NCBI GenBank assembly: GCA_017442185.1
Contig: JAFSAT010000028.1
Coordinates: forward strand, 1-64,000
DNA: 64,000 nt
Source: Bacteroidaceae bacterium
Lineage (GTDB): Bacteria > Bacteroidota > Bacteroidia > Bacteroidales > Bacteroidaceae
Direction of reading: 5' to 3'
A program made the translations under genes and the position numbers. A model generated the notes under the pieces. It was not told the DNA's origin and did no database searches. It saw nothing but the letters and a program-made list of their open reading frames with translations. Shown one piece after another: positions 9,105 through 17,347 of this stretch (its first letter is position 1; every line of letters starts with the position of its first letter).

Positions 9105-10598
9105 TTATATTTTTTCAGCGTTTAACAATCTCTTGTATCTTGAATATGCCTGTTCCCACACATCGGTCTCTTCGGGTATAATTGTTAGGGGTGGAAGAAC
9201 CTTATTTATCATTCGGCGCATTTCCCAACGGTCGCCCATAAGACCTGTTGCTCGCGCCTGTATCATGCAATTGCCTATTGCTGTCGCCTCTGACGGACCT
9301 GCAATGACAGGTATTCCCAAGGCGTTGGCTGTAAATCTGTTAAGAAGAGTGTTTTTTGAACCGCCTCCTATCACATGCAGTCTTTTTATCTCGAATGGCA
9401 CCATCTGTTGCATCTTTATCAACACATCTTTATAACAGAGTGCAAGACTCTCAAAGATACAACGAATAAGTTGGGCATCATTCTCGGGTTGTTTTTGTGC
9501 TGTTTTGTTGCAATATGCTGCAATTGCTGCGGTCATGCTTGCAGGGTTGGCGAAACACTCATCTTCGGGATTTATGAAACAGCGAAACGATTCTGCATTT
9601 TGTGCCATCTCCACTATTTGAGGATATGTGTAGTTGCGTCCCTCGCGTGCCCACTCCTTGCGACATTGTTCCAAGAGCCACATTCCTGTTATATTCTTAA
9701 GGAAACATGTTGTGCCGTCTATTCCCCCTTCATTTGTGAAGTTATTTTTGTAGGAATCGTCGCTTATTATGGGTTTGTCACATTCCACTCCCATGAGGCT
9801 CCATGTTCCACTGCTCAGATATGCAAATTCATGGTCGGTGGCCGGCACAGCAGCAATTGCCGATGCCGTGTCGTGTCCGGCTACGGCATAAACGGGTATT
9901 TTGCCTATGCCTGTCTCTTTTGCGAGGTTATCCGTCAGCATCCCCACAAATGTTCCCGGGAGCACAGTCGGAAGCAATATTCCACTATCGACACCGGCCA
10001 CATTCAGTAATTCGCCATCAAAATTGCGTGTCGACGGGTTAAGAATCTGCGATGTTGAAGCCTCTGTATATTCGCATACCATATTGCCGGTGAGCATATA
10101 TGAAAAAAGGTCGGGCATAAATAGTATGTGTTTGGCGTTTTTAAGTGCCGGCGAGCCCTCTTTTTTTGCGGCATACAGCTGATACAGTGTGTTAAAATTC
10201 ATTATCTGTATTCCTGTGCGTGCATACACCTCGCTTCGTGAAACGATTTTGAAAAATTCATCCGGCACACCATTGGTGTATGGGTCGCGATATGCTCTTG
10301 GCAAGGCAAGTATTGTTCCATCTTCGGCTATATAACCAAAATCCACGCCCCATGTGTCCACACCTATTGATTGCGGTATTATTCCTTTTTGTGCACATAT
10401 CACCAATGCTTTTTTCAGTTCGGCATAAAGGTTGTATATGTTCCAATAATATTTGCCGTGAAGCTCCAGAATCTCGTTTGGGAAACGATGAATCTCCTCC
10501 ATTAAGAATTTATCGCCACAAAGACGTCCTATTACAGCTCTTCCGCTTGTGGCTCCAAGGTCGAATGCTAAATAATTTTGTGTTTGCATAATTTTCAT
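9105..10598 (-). CDS. rhaB: Rhamnulokinase (FGGY family)
   Basis: About 497 residues. It should phosphorylate L-rhamnulose with ATP, feeding the adjacent aldolase. It has the FGGY kinase N-terminal phosphate loop DLGATSGRAVIG, the catalytic-type stretch IGVDTWGVDFG, AVAGHDTASA, and the C-terminal HVIGGGSKNTLLN nucleotide-binding loop. The start may be this ATG or the internal one three codons later (MQTQNYLAFD, 10589). Bacteroides fucose kinases belong to the same subfamily, so L-fuculokinase is a real alternative; the RhaD-type partner favours rhamnulokinase. A promoter element is embedded in a tandem repeat immediately upstream. Confidence 0.85.
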   Translation of the reverse strand: MKIMQTQNYLAFDLGATSGRAVIGRLCGDKFLMEEIHRFPNEILELHGKYYWNIYNLYAELKKALVICAQKGIIPQSIGVDTWGVDFGYIAEDGTILALPRAYRDPYTNGVPDEFFKIVSRSEVYARTGIQIMNFNTLYQLYAAKKEGSPALKNAKHILFMPDLFSYMLTGNMVCEYTEASTSQILNPSTRNFDGELLNVAGVDSGILLPTVLPGTFVGMLTDNLAKETGIGKIPVYAVAGHDTASAIAAVPATDHEFAYLSSGTWSLMGVECDKPIISDDSYKNNFTNEGGIDGTTCFLKNITGMWLLEQCRKEWAREGRNYTYPQIVEMAQNAESFRCFINPEDECFANPASMTAAIAAYCNKTAQKQPENDAQLIRCIFESLALCYKDVLIKMQQMVPFEIKRLHVIGGGSKNTLLNRFTANALGIPVIAGPSEATAIGNCMIQARATGLMGDRWEMRRMINKVLPPLTIIPEETDVWEQAYSRYKRLLNAEKI

Positions 10599-10604
10599 TT
10601 ATTA

Positions 10605-10612
10605 CAAAGATA
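10605..10612 (-). promoter_or_regulatory. rhaB proximal promoter -7 element
   Basis: Minus-strand TATCTTTG, 7 bp upstream of the rhaB start. No strong -33 box. Transcripts would have little or no leader if the first ATG is used. A second identical box is at 10689-10696. Confidence 0.45.
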
Positions 10613-10688
10613 ACACAAACGAGCGAAATAAAATAAAGCTTGCTTTATTATTTTGCAGCGAGTGCCGTCTTATTTTCGAGATTTATCT

Positions 10689-10696
10689 CAAAGATA
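10689..10696 (-). promoter_or_regulatory. rhaB distal promoter -7 element
   Basis: Second copy of TATCTTTG created by the tandem duplication. A transcript from here would carry a leader of about 85-95 nt containing the AATAAAGC/GCTTTATT inverted repeat. Confidence 0.4.
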
Positions 10697-10859
10697 ACAC
10701 AAACGAGCGAAATAAAATAAAGCTTGCTTTATTATTTTTGCAGCGAGTGCCATATTATTTTGAGATTAGGGAGAAAGATATATCATAAAGCCCATTAATT
10801 GAAAAACTTTTTTGAATAGTGAGCCTCGTTGCTGTTTTATATCTGCTTCAAGTGTCATT

Positions 10860-10915
10860 ATCATCAAAAACTGCTATTATTCATTATAAATTGAATAATA
10901 GCAGTTTTTGATGAT
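10860..10915 (-). terminator. Terminator after tRNA-Pro
   Basis: A perfect 24-bp stem (10860-10883 with 10892-10915, loop TTATAAAT) lies 2 bp past the tRNA 3' end. The arms contain AAAAACTGC / GCAGTTTTT, so a U-tract forms part of the stem, the usual Bacteroidetes design. It can work in both directions. Confidence 0.85.
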
Positions 10916-10917
10916 TG

Positions 10918-10991
10918 TCGGGGCGACAGGATTCGAACCTGCGACCCCCTGGTCCCAAACCAGATGCGCTACCGGACTGCGCTACGCCCCG
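10918..10991 (-). tRNA. tRNA-Pro (anticodon TGG)
   Basis: The minus strand begins CGGGGCGTAGCGCAG and ends with the T-arm GGTTCGAATCC and acceptor CGCCCCG plus discriminator A. The seven acceptor pairs CGGGGCG/CGCCCCG are perfect. The anticodon loop TTGGGAC in stem CTGGT/ACCAG-type pairing gives anticodon TGG (proline). CCA is not encoded. Confidence 0.95.
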
Positions 10992-11008
10992 AACAATTAT
11001 ATATTTTC

Positions 11009-12193
11009 TTATAGTAGTTCAAGTGCTTTAAACACTCTTACCATTCCTTCAAGAGCACGGTCGACCTGCTCTTTTGTATGAGTTGCCATCAGCGAGAAGC
11101 GAATAAGTGTGTCTTGAGGCGAGCATGCGGGGGGTACTACCGGGTTTACAAATATACCTTCGTCCCACAGCATCTTTGTCACCATAAATGTCTTATCCGT
11201 ATCGCGTATGTAAAGAGGAATGATAGGCGTTGATGTTGCACCAATCTCGAATCCTAATTCACGGAAGTTGTCGAGTGCATAATTTGTTACTTTCCAAAGG
11301 TTTTCAATACGCTCGGGTTCCTCTTTTATTATATGCAGCGCCTCTATTGCAGCGGCTGTTGCAGCAGGAGTGTTGCTTGCGCTGAATATGTATGAACGTG
11401 CATTATGTCTTATATAATTAATTACTTCTTTATCACCGGCAACAAATCCTCCAATGGTGGCAAGTGATTTGCTGAATGTACCCATTATAAGGTCAACATC
11501 TTTTGTTACTCCAAAATGGTCGCATGTGCCACGTCCTTCTCGTCCAAGAACGCCCAATCCATGAGCTTCATCCACGAAGATACTTGCATTGTATTTCTCT
11601 TTCAGACGTACTATCTCAGGCAGATTGGCAATATCACCCTCCATGCTGAACACTCCGTCTACAACAATGAGCTTTATTGTGTCGGGGTCGCATCTTTGCA
11701 ACTCACGCTCAAGGTGCTCCATGTCGTTATGCTTGAATTTGCGCAAGGTAGAGAATGACAAACGTCTGCCGTCTACTATGGACGCATGATCCAATTCATC
11801 GCATAATATTGTGTCGCGTCGCCCTGTAATACATGAAAGAACGCCTAAATTCACTTGAAATCCGGTGGAATATACCAATGCCTCATCCTTTCCTACGAAG
11901 TCGGCCAATTCGTGTTCAAGCTGAAGATGAATATCCAAAGTTCCGTTAAGGAATCGCGAACCGGCACATCCTGTGCCATATTTTCGCACTGCTTCAATTG
12001 CAGCTTCTTTTATTCTTGGGTGATTTGTAAGGCCCAAATAAGAGTTTGAACCAAACATCAGCACTTTTTTCCCGCTCATTATAACCTCGGTATCCTGCTC
12101 GCTGTCTATACAACGAAAATAAGGATAAACGCCTTTTGCCATAAATTGCTGAGGCAGGTCATATTTTGCGTATTTCTCTTTTAAAATTCCCAT
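11009..12193 (-). CDS. spt: Serine palmitoyltransferase
   Basis: A PLP-dependent alpha-oxoamine synthase of 394 residues from the chosen ATG. It condenses serine with a long-chain acyl-CoA/ACP, the first step of Bacteroidetes sphingolipid synthesis. Visible features are FGSNSYLGL, TGCAGSRFLNGT, DELDHASIVDGRR, VDEAHGLGVLG, and the PLP-lysine segment GTFSKSLATIGG. The wording closely follows the Bacteroides SPT family rather than BioF or Kbl. The start MGILKEKYAKYDLPQQFMA aligns with known SPT starts; an in-frame ATG 36 bp upstream (12229) is less likely. It is a single-gene unit next to tRNA-Pro. Confidence 0.93.
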   Translation of the reverse strand: MGILKEKYAKYDLPQQFMAKGVYPYFRCIDSEQDTEVIMSGKKVLMFGSNSYLGLTNHPRIKEAAIEAVRKYGTGCAGSRFLNGTLDIHLQLEHELADFVGKDEALVYSTGFQVNLGVLSCITGRRDTILCDELDHASIVDGRRLSFSTLRKFKHNDMEHLERELQRCDPDTIKLIVVDGVFSMEGDIANLPEIVRLKEKYNASIFVDEAHGLGVLGREGRGTCDHFGVTKDVDLIMGTFSKSLATIGGFVAGDKEVINYIRHNARSYIFSASNTPAATAAAIEALHIIKEEPERIENLWKVTNYALDNFRELGFEIGATSTPIIPLYIRDTDKTFMVTKMLWDEGIFVNPVVPPACSPQDTLIRFSLMATHTKEQVDRALEGMVRVFKALELL

Positions 12194-12254
12194 TTTTATA
12201 TTTTTTAAACCCATTGCAGGACTGTGCAAAACTTTTAAGGTTTTTTACAGGCTG

Positions 12255-12262
12255 CAAAGATA
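12255..12262 (-). promoter_or_regulatory. spt promoter -7 element
   Basis: Minus-strand TATCTTTG followed by GCAG, about 60 bp before the chosen spt start. No clear -33 box. Confidence 0.45.
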
Positions 12263-12437
12263 AGCATAATTTTTAAGAAACCGGAAATTATTACGCTGTT
12301 TTTTTATGCTTCTCGCTCAAAAAAATATATTTGCAAATAACATCAAAACCATATTGTGGCTATTCTTTTCACTGTTTTTTATTGATTGTCATTGCAATAT
12401 ATTGTGTGTGGTGGTATTTTGCTTCCAAAATATAAAA

Positions 12438-12484
12438 TGATGATATAATATGGATTTCCTTTAAAGAAACATATTATATCATCA
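12438..12484 (-). terminator. Probable terminator of the wza-wzc unit
   Basis: A perfect 15-bp stem TGATGATATAATATG / CATATTATATCATCA with a 17-nt loop. On the minus strand it is followed by a T-rich stretch. It lies about 270 bp past the wzc stop, with a repeat element (12518-12732) in between. Confidence 0.55.
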
Positions 12485-12517
12485 CTATTTATCAATTCTA
12501 TATAATATTAATCAATA

Positions 12518-12732
12518 TTAGAAGTTGTTTAAATTTATAAAAATATTAAGTTGCATAAATTTATCTCCTTGTAATTTTTGTTTAGAATGTTTTTTCATTT
12601 TTTTTATGGGCGCATAGCTCTCTGTGTGACCATTTAAAAGGGAAAAAACAGACTAAAAGGAGCATCAGAAGGCAAATAAAATCTGCTCATATTATAAACA
12701 TGATATTTGAATGAAATTCAAACTGCTTCTAA
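12518..12732 (-). repeat. MITE-like intergenic element, copy A (215 bp, inverted orientation)
   Basis: The ends are TTAGAAGTTGTTTAAATTTA and the inverted counterpart AAATTCAAACTGCTTCTAA. On the minus strand the centre reads CTGTTTTTTCCCTTTT, then a hairpin region GGTCACACAG..GCTATGCGCCC, then AAATGAAAAAACATTCT. This matches copies B, C and D on the plus strand. It lies between the wzc stop codon and the hairpin at 12438-12484. The rest of the 559-bp gap holds the spt promoter and no gene. Confidence 0.75.
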
Positions 12733-12752
12733 ATTAACACCTTCCCTGTTTA

Positions 12753-15170
12753 TTACAGCTTTTCGGATTCTTCGACACCGTATCCTGCACCGTAATACGA
12801 ATACCCGTATTGATATTTACTGTTCATTCTCTTTTTTGATGAGATTCTTCTTAAATCTTCGGCATTGAACACTACGCATGCGTTTTTGAGCTTTCCTTGT
12901 TCTGTCAGAGATTTCAAGAATTGCAGTGCTGATTTTTCGGTGTAGTTGGCGCGTGTAACGTACACAACCACGTCTGCCACCCTGCTCATTATTATAGAGT
13001 CGGTTACAAGGCCTATGGGAGCCGTATCCAGCACTATGCAATCGAATTTCTGTTGCAGATACTCTATTGCTGTATCCAAGTTTTTACGGGCAAGCAGCTC
13101 GGCCGGGTTGGGGGGAACTATTCCGGCCGGTAGCAGATAGAGGTTGTCCAATACACCCGATGGTACTATGTATTTATTCAGAATCTCTGTATTCTCCTCG
13201 TTTCCTGCAAGATAGCTTGTTATTCCCTTTTGGTGGCGCGATATATTAAACACTTCGGCAAGGCGCGGGCGTCTGATGTCGAGACCTACCAGCAGCACTC
13301 TCTTGCCAAGCACAGCCTGACTGACTGCAAAATTGGATGAGATGAATGTTTTTCCTTCTCCCGACGTTGTAGATGTGAACATTATCACGTCGCATTTTTT
13401 TTCGTGTTTCTTCATCACAAAATGCAGGTTCGTTCGTATCGAGCGGAAAGCCTCGGTCATTATGTCGTTGCGATTTTCGGCAACTACAATGGCATCGTTC
13501 TTCTCTATAATGCCATTCTTCAGAGGTACGCTTCCCACAATCGGAAGATTGCTCAGTGCCTCAAGCTCTTCTACATTTTCGAGCTTTACACGCAGTAATT
13601 CTCTTACATAAATACCGGCCGATGGTATTGCAAGCCCCATAAGCAACGCTATTGCCATTATCATTGTGCTGCGCGGAGCTACCGGATTCGGAGATATTGA
13701 TGCCGGGTCTATACATTTAAGGTTGTCTGCCGTAACTGCCAATGTCAGTGCGTTCTCTTCGTATTTCTGCAGGAGCATCACGTATAGTTGCGATTTTATA
13801 TCTCGCTCACGGGTCAGGTCGGTGAATGTGCGTTCTATTGCCGGAGTTTCGGCAGCTCTATTGGTATATTTATTTGTCAATTCCTCGAGTGACTTTTTGC
13901 GAAGTTGCAACGACACGTTCAATGCCTCTACCGATTCGATAATATCCATTCGAGTTCTTTTTACGGCATCTGTTACGGTGGCGAGCACAGGGTTCTCTTC
14001 TGTTGCCGTACTTAGAAGTTGATTGCGCTTGGCAACTTCAAGATTGTATCGGGTTACCAATGCGCTCAGGGTTGCTTCATTGGCAAGACCCAACATAGAT
14101 GGGATTGCCTGCATGTCGTTTCTGGGTTCCTTGATGTAGTTCAAAAGGTGTGCCGATTGTTCGAGCTGCAATTTAACCTCTTCCAATTTTGTCAAATATT
14201 GTGAACGGTTTTGCACAACCTGTGGTGCATCTATGGTAGGATTTATAAGTTGTTTGCTGCGTTTGTAGCTCGCAAGATTCTCTTCTTGTCCTCTCAAATC
14301 TTTGCCAATCACCTCTATACGCTCATTTATAAAGTCTTCGGTTTTGCGTGCCAGAATGTTTTTATCCTCATTCGATTGTTCATTATAGCATACAATCATT
14401 GAATTTATGAAATTGGATGCATTCATTGGAACAGCATCGTTTATGGCTATTATGGCAACCGATGCGGTTTTTGATATTGGCGAAATTGCAACTGCATTCT
14501 TATATGCAAGTGTTACAGCCTGTAAAGGATAGACTTTTATCTGTATTTGGGATATTTTTTCGGCTTTATCATTTTTGGTGAGCATTATATCACCTTTTAC
14601 AGTCTCAAGGACGTAGGGATATGAATTTATTGTTTGTGCTTCGCTCTCAATCTCTAATCCTTCGTTTAAATTCTCATACTTATATGATACTTCATAAAGC
14701 GAATCTTTGTTGAGAGTTAATTTTACATCCAGAACCGCACTAAGGTTGTTAAGGTCTTCTTGCAGGATTGTCAGTTGCACGGGACTGACATCTTTATATA
14801 TGGGAGAAGATTTAAACATACGGCTTCTGAAGTACTTAGTATATACACCGGAGCGCAGTACGGCCATCTGAACAACGGACTTGGAATTTAGCACTTCAAT
14901 CTCATTTTCGACATTGGAATTTGTTGCTTGGAAGCCAAAATCGGCAAGTACGTCTGTTTGAGAATTAAAGGTTCCTTTTTGAGCATCTTTCAACAATACT
15001 TTTGCTGTTACCTGATATATTTTGGTAGAGGTTTTTAAATATACGACAGCAAATAACAGGCATATAATTGTGGATGCCGCAAACAGTTTCCAATATCTTA
15101 AAAAGTAGGAAAATATGAGATGCAAATTCAAATCACTGCCTTCATTTAAATCTTTATTTTCGATATTCAT
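12753..15170 (-). CDS. Polysaccharide co-polymerase / tyrosine autokinase (Wzc-like)
   Basis: An 805-residue inner-membrane protein for control of chain length and export of a capsule or exopolysaccharide. It has an N-terminal Wzz domain with one helix (about 30-50), a long coiled periplasmic region (about 280-500), a second helix (about 510-530, TMIMAIALLMGLAIPSAGIY) and a cytoplasmic BY-kinase. Kinase motifs are TSTTSGEGKT (Walker A), VLLVGLDIRRPR (Walker A') and CIVLDTAPIG (Walker B). The C-terminal tail is tyrosine-rich (YQYGYSYYGAGYG), the usual autophosphorylation cluster. It follows the Wza-like gene by 4 bp. No glycosyltransferase genes are next to the pair. Confidence 0.92.
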   Translation of the reverse strand: MNIENKDLNEGSDLNLHLIFSYFLRYWKLFAASTIICLLFAVVYLKTSTKIYQVTAKVLLKDAQKGTFNSQTDVLADFGFQATNSNVENEIEVLNSKSVVQMAVLRSGVYTKYFRSRMFKSSPIYKDVSPVQLTILQEDLNNLSAVLDVKLTLNKDSLYEVSYKYENLNEGLEIESEAQTINSYPYVLETVKGDIMLTKNDKAEKISQIQIKVYPLQAVTLAYKNAVAISPISKTASVAIIAINDAVPMNASNFINSMIVCYNEQSNEDKNILARKTEDFINERIEVIGKDLRGQEENLASYKRSKQLINPTIDAPQVVQNRSQYLTKLEEVKLQLEQSAHLLNYIKEPRNDMQAIPSMLGLANEATLSALVTRYNLEVAKRNQLLSTATEENPVLATVTDAVKRTRMDIIESVEALNVSLQLRKKSLEELTNKYTNRAAETPAIERTFTDLTRERDIKSQLYVMLLQKYEENALTLAVTADNLKCIDPASISPNPVAPRSTMIMAIALLMGLAIPSAGIYVRELLRVKLENVEELEALSNLPIVGSVPLKNGIIEKNDAIVVAENRNDIMTEAFRSIRTNLHFVMKKHEKKCDVIMFTSTTSGEGKTFISSNFAVSQAVLGKRVLLVGLDIRRPRLAEVFNISRHQKGITSYLAGNEENTEILNKYIVPSGVLDNLYLLPAGIVPPNPAELLARKNLDTAIEYLQQKFDCIVLDTAPIGLVTDSIIMSRVADVVVYVTRANYTEKSALQFLKSLTEQGKLKNACVVFNAEDLRRISSKKRMNSKYQYGYSYYGAGYGVEESEKL

Positions 15171-15174
15171 GGCT

Positions 15175-15972
15175 TTAGCGGAGTATGTTATATAATAGTG
15201 ATGTCAAAGAAATCATTATGGATGTGGCAGAGAACCACAAGGATGTTGAACTTCCAATGTCGGAGTTCTTTGCTTTTGCTTTGTTGGGAGTTACGTACAG
15301 AATGTCATTCTGTTGTAAATAGTAGTATGGTGATGTAACAATCGATACGTCGTTCAAATTAAGTTCGTGTATCTCTTTCTTGCCATTGCTGTTCTCGCGA
15401 ATCAATTTCACATTTTCACGTAGACCGTACACAGTCAAATCTTTTGCCAATGCCAGGGCTTCAAATACATTGACTTTCTCGTTTTTTATTGTGTACGTGC
15501 CCGGAGAATTAACTTCGCCCAATATGGAGATTTTAAAATTCTCGAATCTTACATTTACGATTGGAGGTTCTGTAAAGGCTCCTTTTATCTTATCGGCAAT
15601 TAAATTCTCAATCTCTTTTTTTGTTTTGCCGGCAACATTTATCTCTCCTATGACGGGAAACACTATGCAGCCATCATTATCTACAAGGTATGATTGCAGA
15701 GTGGGTTGTGATGTAAGTGAGAACCTGTTGTCATAGGGTATGCCTGTTGTAAGGTTATACACAGCCGATGCTGTTGGGTCTTTAGGCGATACCACTGTGA
15801 TAATCAAAAGGTCTTTTGGTTGCACTTTGGCATCGAACATTGTGGTATTCTGCTCCATGGAAGGCAATTCGCCGCTATTTTGCAAATATGGCACTTTTTT
15901 ATAAGAAGTGCACGAAGCTGTAAACAGCATAAGCATGCAAAGCAAAATTGTTGAAAATCGATTTATTTTCAT
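15175..15972 (-). CDS. Polysaccharide export outer membrane lipoprotein (Wza-like)
   Basis: A 265-residue lipoprotein (lipobox FTASC) with the polysaccharide-export domain (about 45-130, KVQPKDLLIITV) and an SLBB domain (about 145-215, ILGEVNSPGTYTI). A hydrophobic C-terminal helix (about 243-262) probably crosses the outer membrane, as in Wza. It forms the exit channel partner of the adjacent Wzc-like kinase. It is shorter than E. coli Wza (379), which is normal for Bacteroidetes members. Confidence 0.9.
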   Translation of the reverse strand: MKINRFSTILLCMLMLFTASCTSYKKVPYLQNSGELPSMEQNTTMFDAKVQPKDLLIITVVSPKDPTASAVYNLTTGIPYDNRFSLTSQPTLQSYLVDNDGCIVFPVIGEINVAGKTKKEIENLIADKIKGAFTEPPIVNVRFENFKISILGEVNSPGTYTIKNEKVNVFEALALAKDLTVYGLRENVKLIRENSNGKKEIHELNLNDVSIVTSPYYYLQQNDILYVTPNKAKAKNSDIGSSTSLWFSATSIMISLTSLLYNILR

Positions 15973-16092
15973 ATTTACTTATCTTAATATCATATATTAC
16001 ATTCACAAATAATTCAAACTTCAATAAATTCTAAAAATGAACCATAAAAATTCAAAGAAGAAGAATTAGAAAAAATCTTGGCAATAAGATTG

Positions 16093-16100
16093 CAAAGATA
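16093..16100 (-). promoter_or_regulatory. wza-wzc promoter -7 element
   Basis: Minus-strand TATCTTTG then CAATC, about 120 bp upstream of the wza-like start. The -33 region is weak. The 316-bp gap between the divergent wza and mltG genes otherwise holds only AT-rich sequence and the mltG promoter. Confidence 0.45.
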
Positions 16101-16232
16101 ATGAACAATAAACAATAAATATACTTTTTTTTAAAAATATTGCATCACTTCATGAACTTTCAAGTCCTGCGGGATTATAATTCCGAGGGATATATCACAG
16201 TAAAAAGGGAATATGAAAAAACAAGTATAAAG

Positions 16233-16264
16233 TTTGTTCTTTATCACACAAATCATTATTTTTG
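16233..16264 (+). promoter_or_regulatory. Promoter of mltG
   Basis: TTTG (16233-16236), a 20-nt spacer, then TATTTTTG (16257-16264). This places the transcript start near 16270, after an in-frame alternative ATG-less region, and supports translation from the ATG at 16289. Confidence 0.65.
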
Positions 16265-16288
16265 CGCGTCACACACCAAAAACAAACA

Positions 16289-17317
16289 ATGAAACTAAAA
16301 TGGATATTCATAACTCTGGGCACTATTATGGTGGCAGGTGTTATTTTAGCGGCATACGCATATTATCTTGTAAAATCACCAATTGTTAAGATTGACAACA
16401 CATCATACATATATATATATCCTAATGATTCTGCATCGACTATAATTAAAAAGATACAAGAAGCTGTCCATCCGGCCAATATCTCGGGTTTCAAACTGTT
16501 GGCTTATCATAACAATCTCGACAAGCAGAAACGTACCGGCAAATATGCAATTTACGATGGCGATAATATGCACACACTCTATCGTCGCATAGTTTCCAAT
16601 CAACAAACCCCGGTAAAAGTAACTGTTCCGGCCACACGCACCATAGAACAAATGGTGGGCATAGTATGTAATCAACTGATGATAGACTCGGTGCAACTTA
16701 ACGAATTTACCGTCACTCCGGGATTCTACAACAGAATAGGTTACACAGAAGAGACACTGCCGACACTCTTCCTGCCCAACACATACGAAGTATATTGGAA
16801 CATAGAGCCTGAGCGATTTATCATTCGCATGATGAAAGAGCGTCGTGCTTTTTGGAACGAAGAACGTTGCGACAAAGCCGCGGCAATAGGTCTCACAATT
16901 GAAGAGGTTGCAACATTGGCATCCATCGTAGATGAAGAAACCAACAACGACGCAGAGAAACCTATTGTTGCCGGACTGTACGTCAACCGACTTAAAAGAG
17001 GTATGCTGCTTCAGGCCGACCCCACCGTAAAATACGCACTTGGAGACTTTACTCGTAAACGCATACTGAAAGAAGATTTAGAGACCGATTCGCCCTACAA
17101 TACATATAAGTACAAAGGGCTCCCCCCCGGCCCCATACGCATACCCACATTGCAAGCAATAGAGAGCGTGCTCAATCACGCCAAGCACAACTACATATAC
17201 ATGTGTGCAAAAGAAGACTTCTCGGGTACACACAATTTTGCCACCACCCTTGCCGAGCACAACGCCAACGCCCGACGCTACCAACAAGCGCTCAACAGGC
17301 TGAAAATAAATAAATGA
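16289..17317 (+). CDS. mltG: Endolytic murein transglycosylase MltG
   Basis: A 342-residue protein with an N-terminal membrane anchor (about 5-25) and a YceG/MltG domain. It cleaves nascent glycan strands and so sets their length. The catalytic region is ATLASIVDEET, with the glutamate expected in the LASIVExE-type motif, followed by VAGLYVNRLKRGMLLQADPTVKYALG and YNTYKYKGLPPGPI. The start was chosen from the promoter position and because MKLKWIFITLG begins the anchor. It is first of three plus-strand genes, 30 bp before the GH20 gene. Confidence 0.92.
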   Translation: MKLKWIFITLGTIMVAGVILAAYAYYLVKSPIVKIDNTSYIYIYPNDSASTIIKKIQEAVHPANISGFKLLAYHNNLDKQKRTGKYAIYDGDNMHTLYRRIVSNQQTPVKVTVPATRTIEQMVGIVCNQLMIDSVQLNEFTVTPGFYNRIGYTEETLPTLFLPNTYEVYWNIEPERFIIRMMKERRAFWNEERCDKAAAIGLTIEEVATLASIVDEETNNDAEKPIVAGLYVNRLKRGMLLQADPTVKYALGDFTRKRILKEDLETDSPYNTYKYKGLPPGPIRIPTLQAIESVLNHAKHNYIYMCAKEDFSGTHNFATTLAEHNANARRYQQALNRLKINK

Positions 17318-17347
17318 TAAAAAACACAACTAAACAGAATACATAAA

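Larger units (their letters stand above)
10605..10767 (-). repeat. Tandem duplication of about 84 bp carrying two rhaB promoter copies
   Basis: Two near-identical units (10605-10684 and 10689-10767) share a core of about 60 bp differing by a 1-nt indel, then diverge slightly. Each begins with CAAAGATA, which on the minus strand is the -7 box TATCTTTG, and each holds an inverted repeat AATAAAGC/GCTTTATT. The duplication therefore gives rhaB two tandem promoters 84 bp apart. The unit resembles short palindromic extragenic repeats found in Bacteroidetes genomes. Confidence 0.8.

Noticed and set aside
9375-10010. Open reading frame of 211 codons on the plus strand
   Set aside because: It is antisense to rhaB, whose motifs are all intact; its translation is Cys/His-rich and low quality, a shadow of the real gene.
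10605-10767. Possible CRISPR array
   Set aside because: Only two units in direct tandem with no spacers and no cas genes; each unit carries a promoter box.
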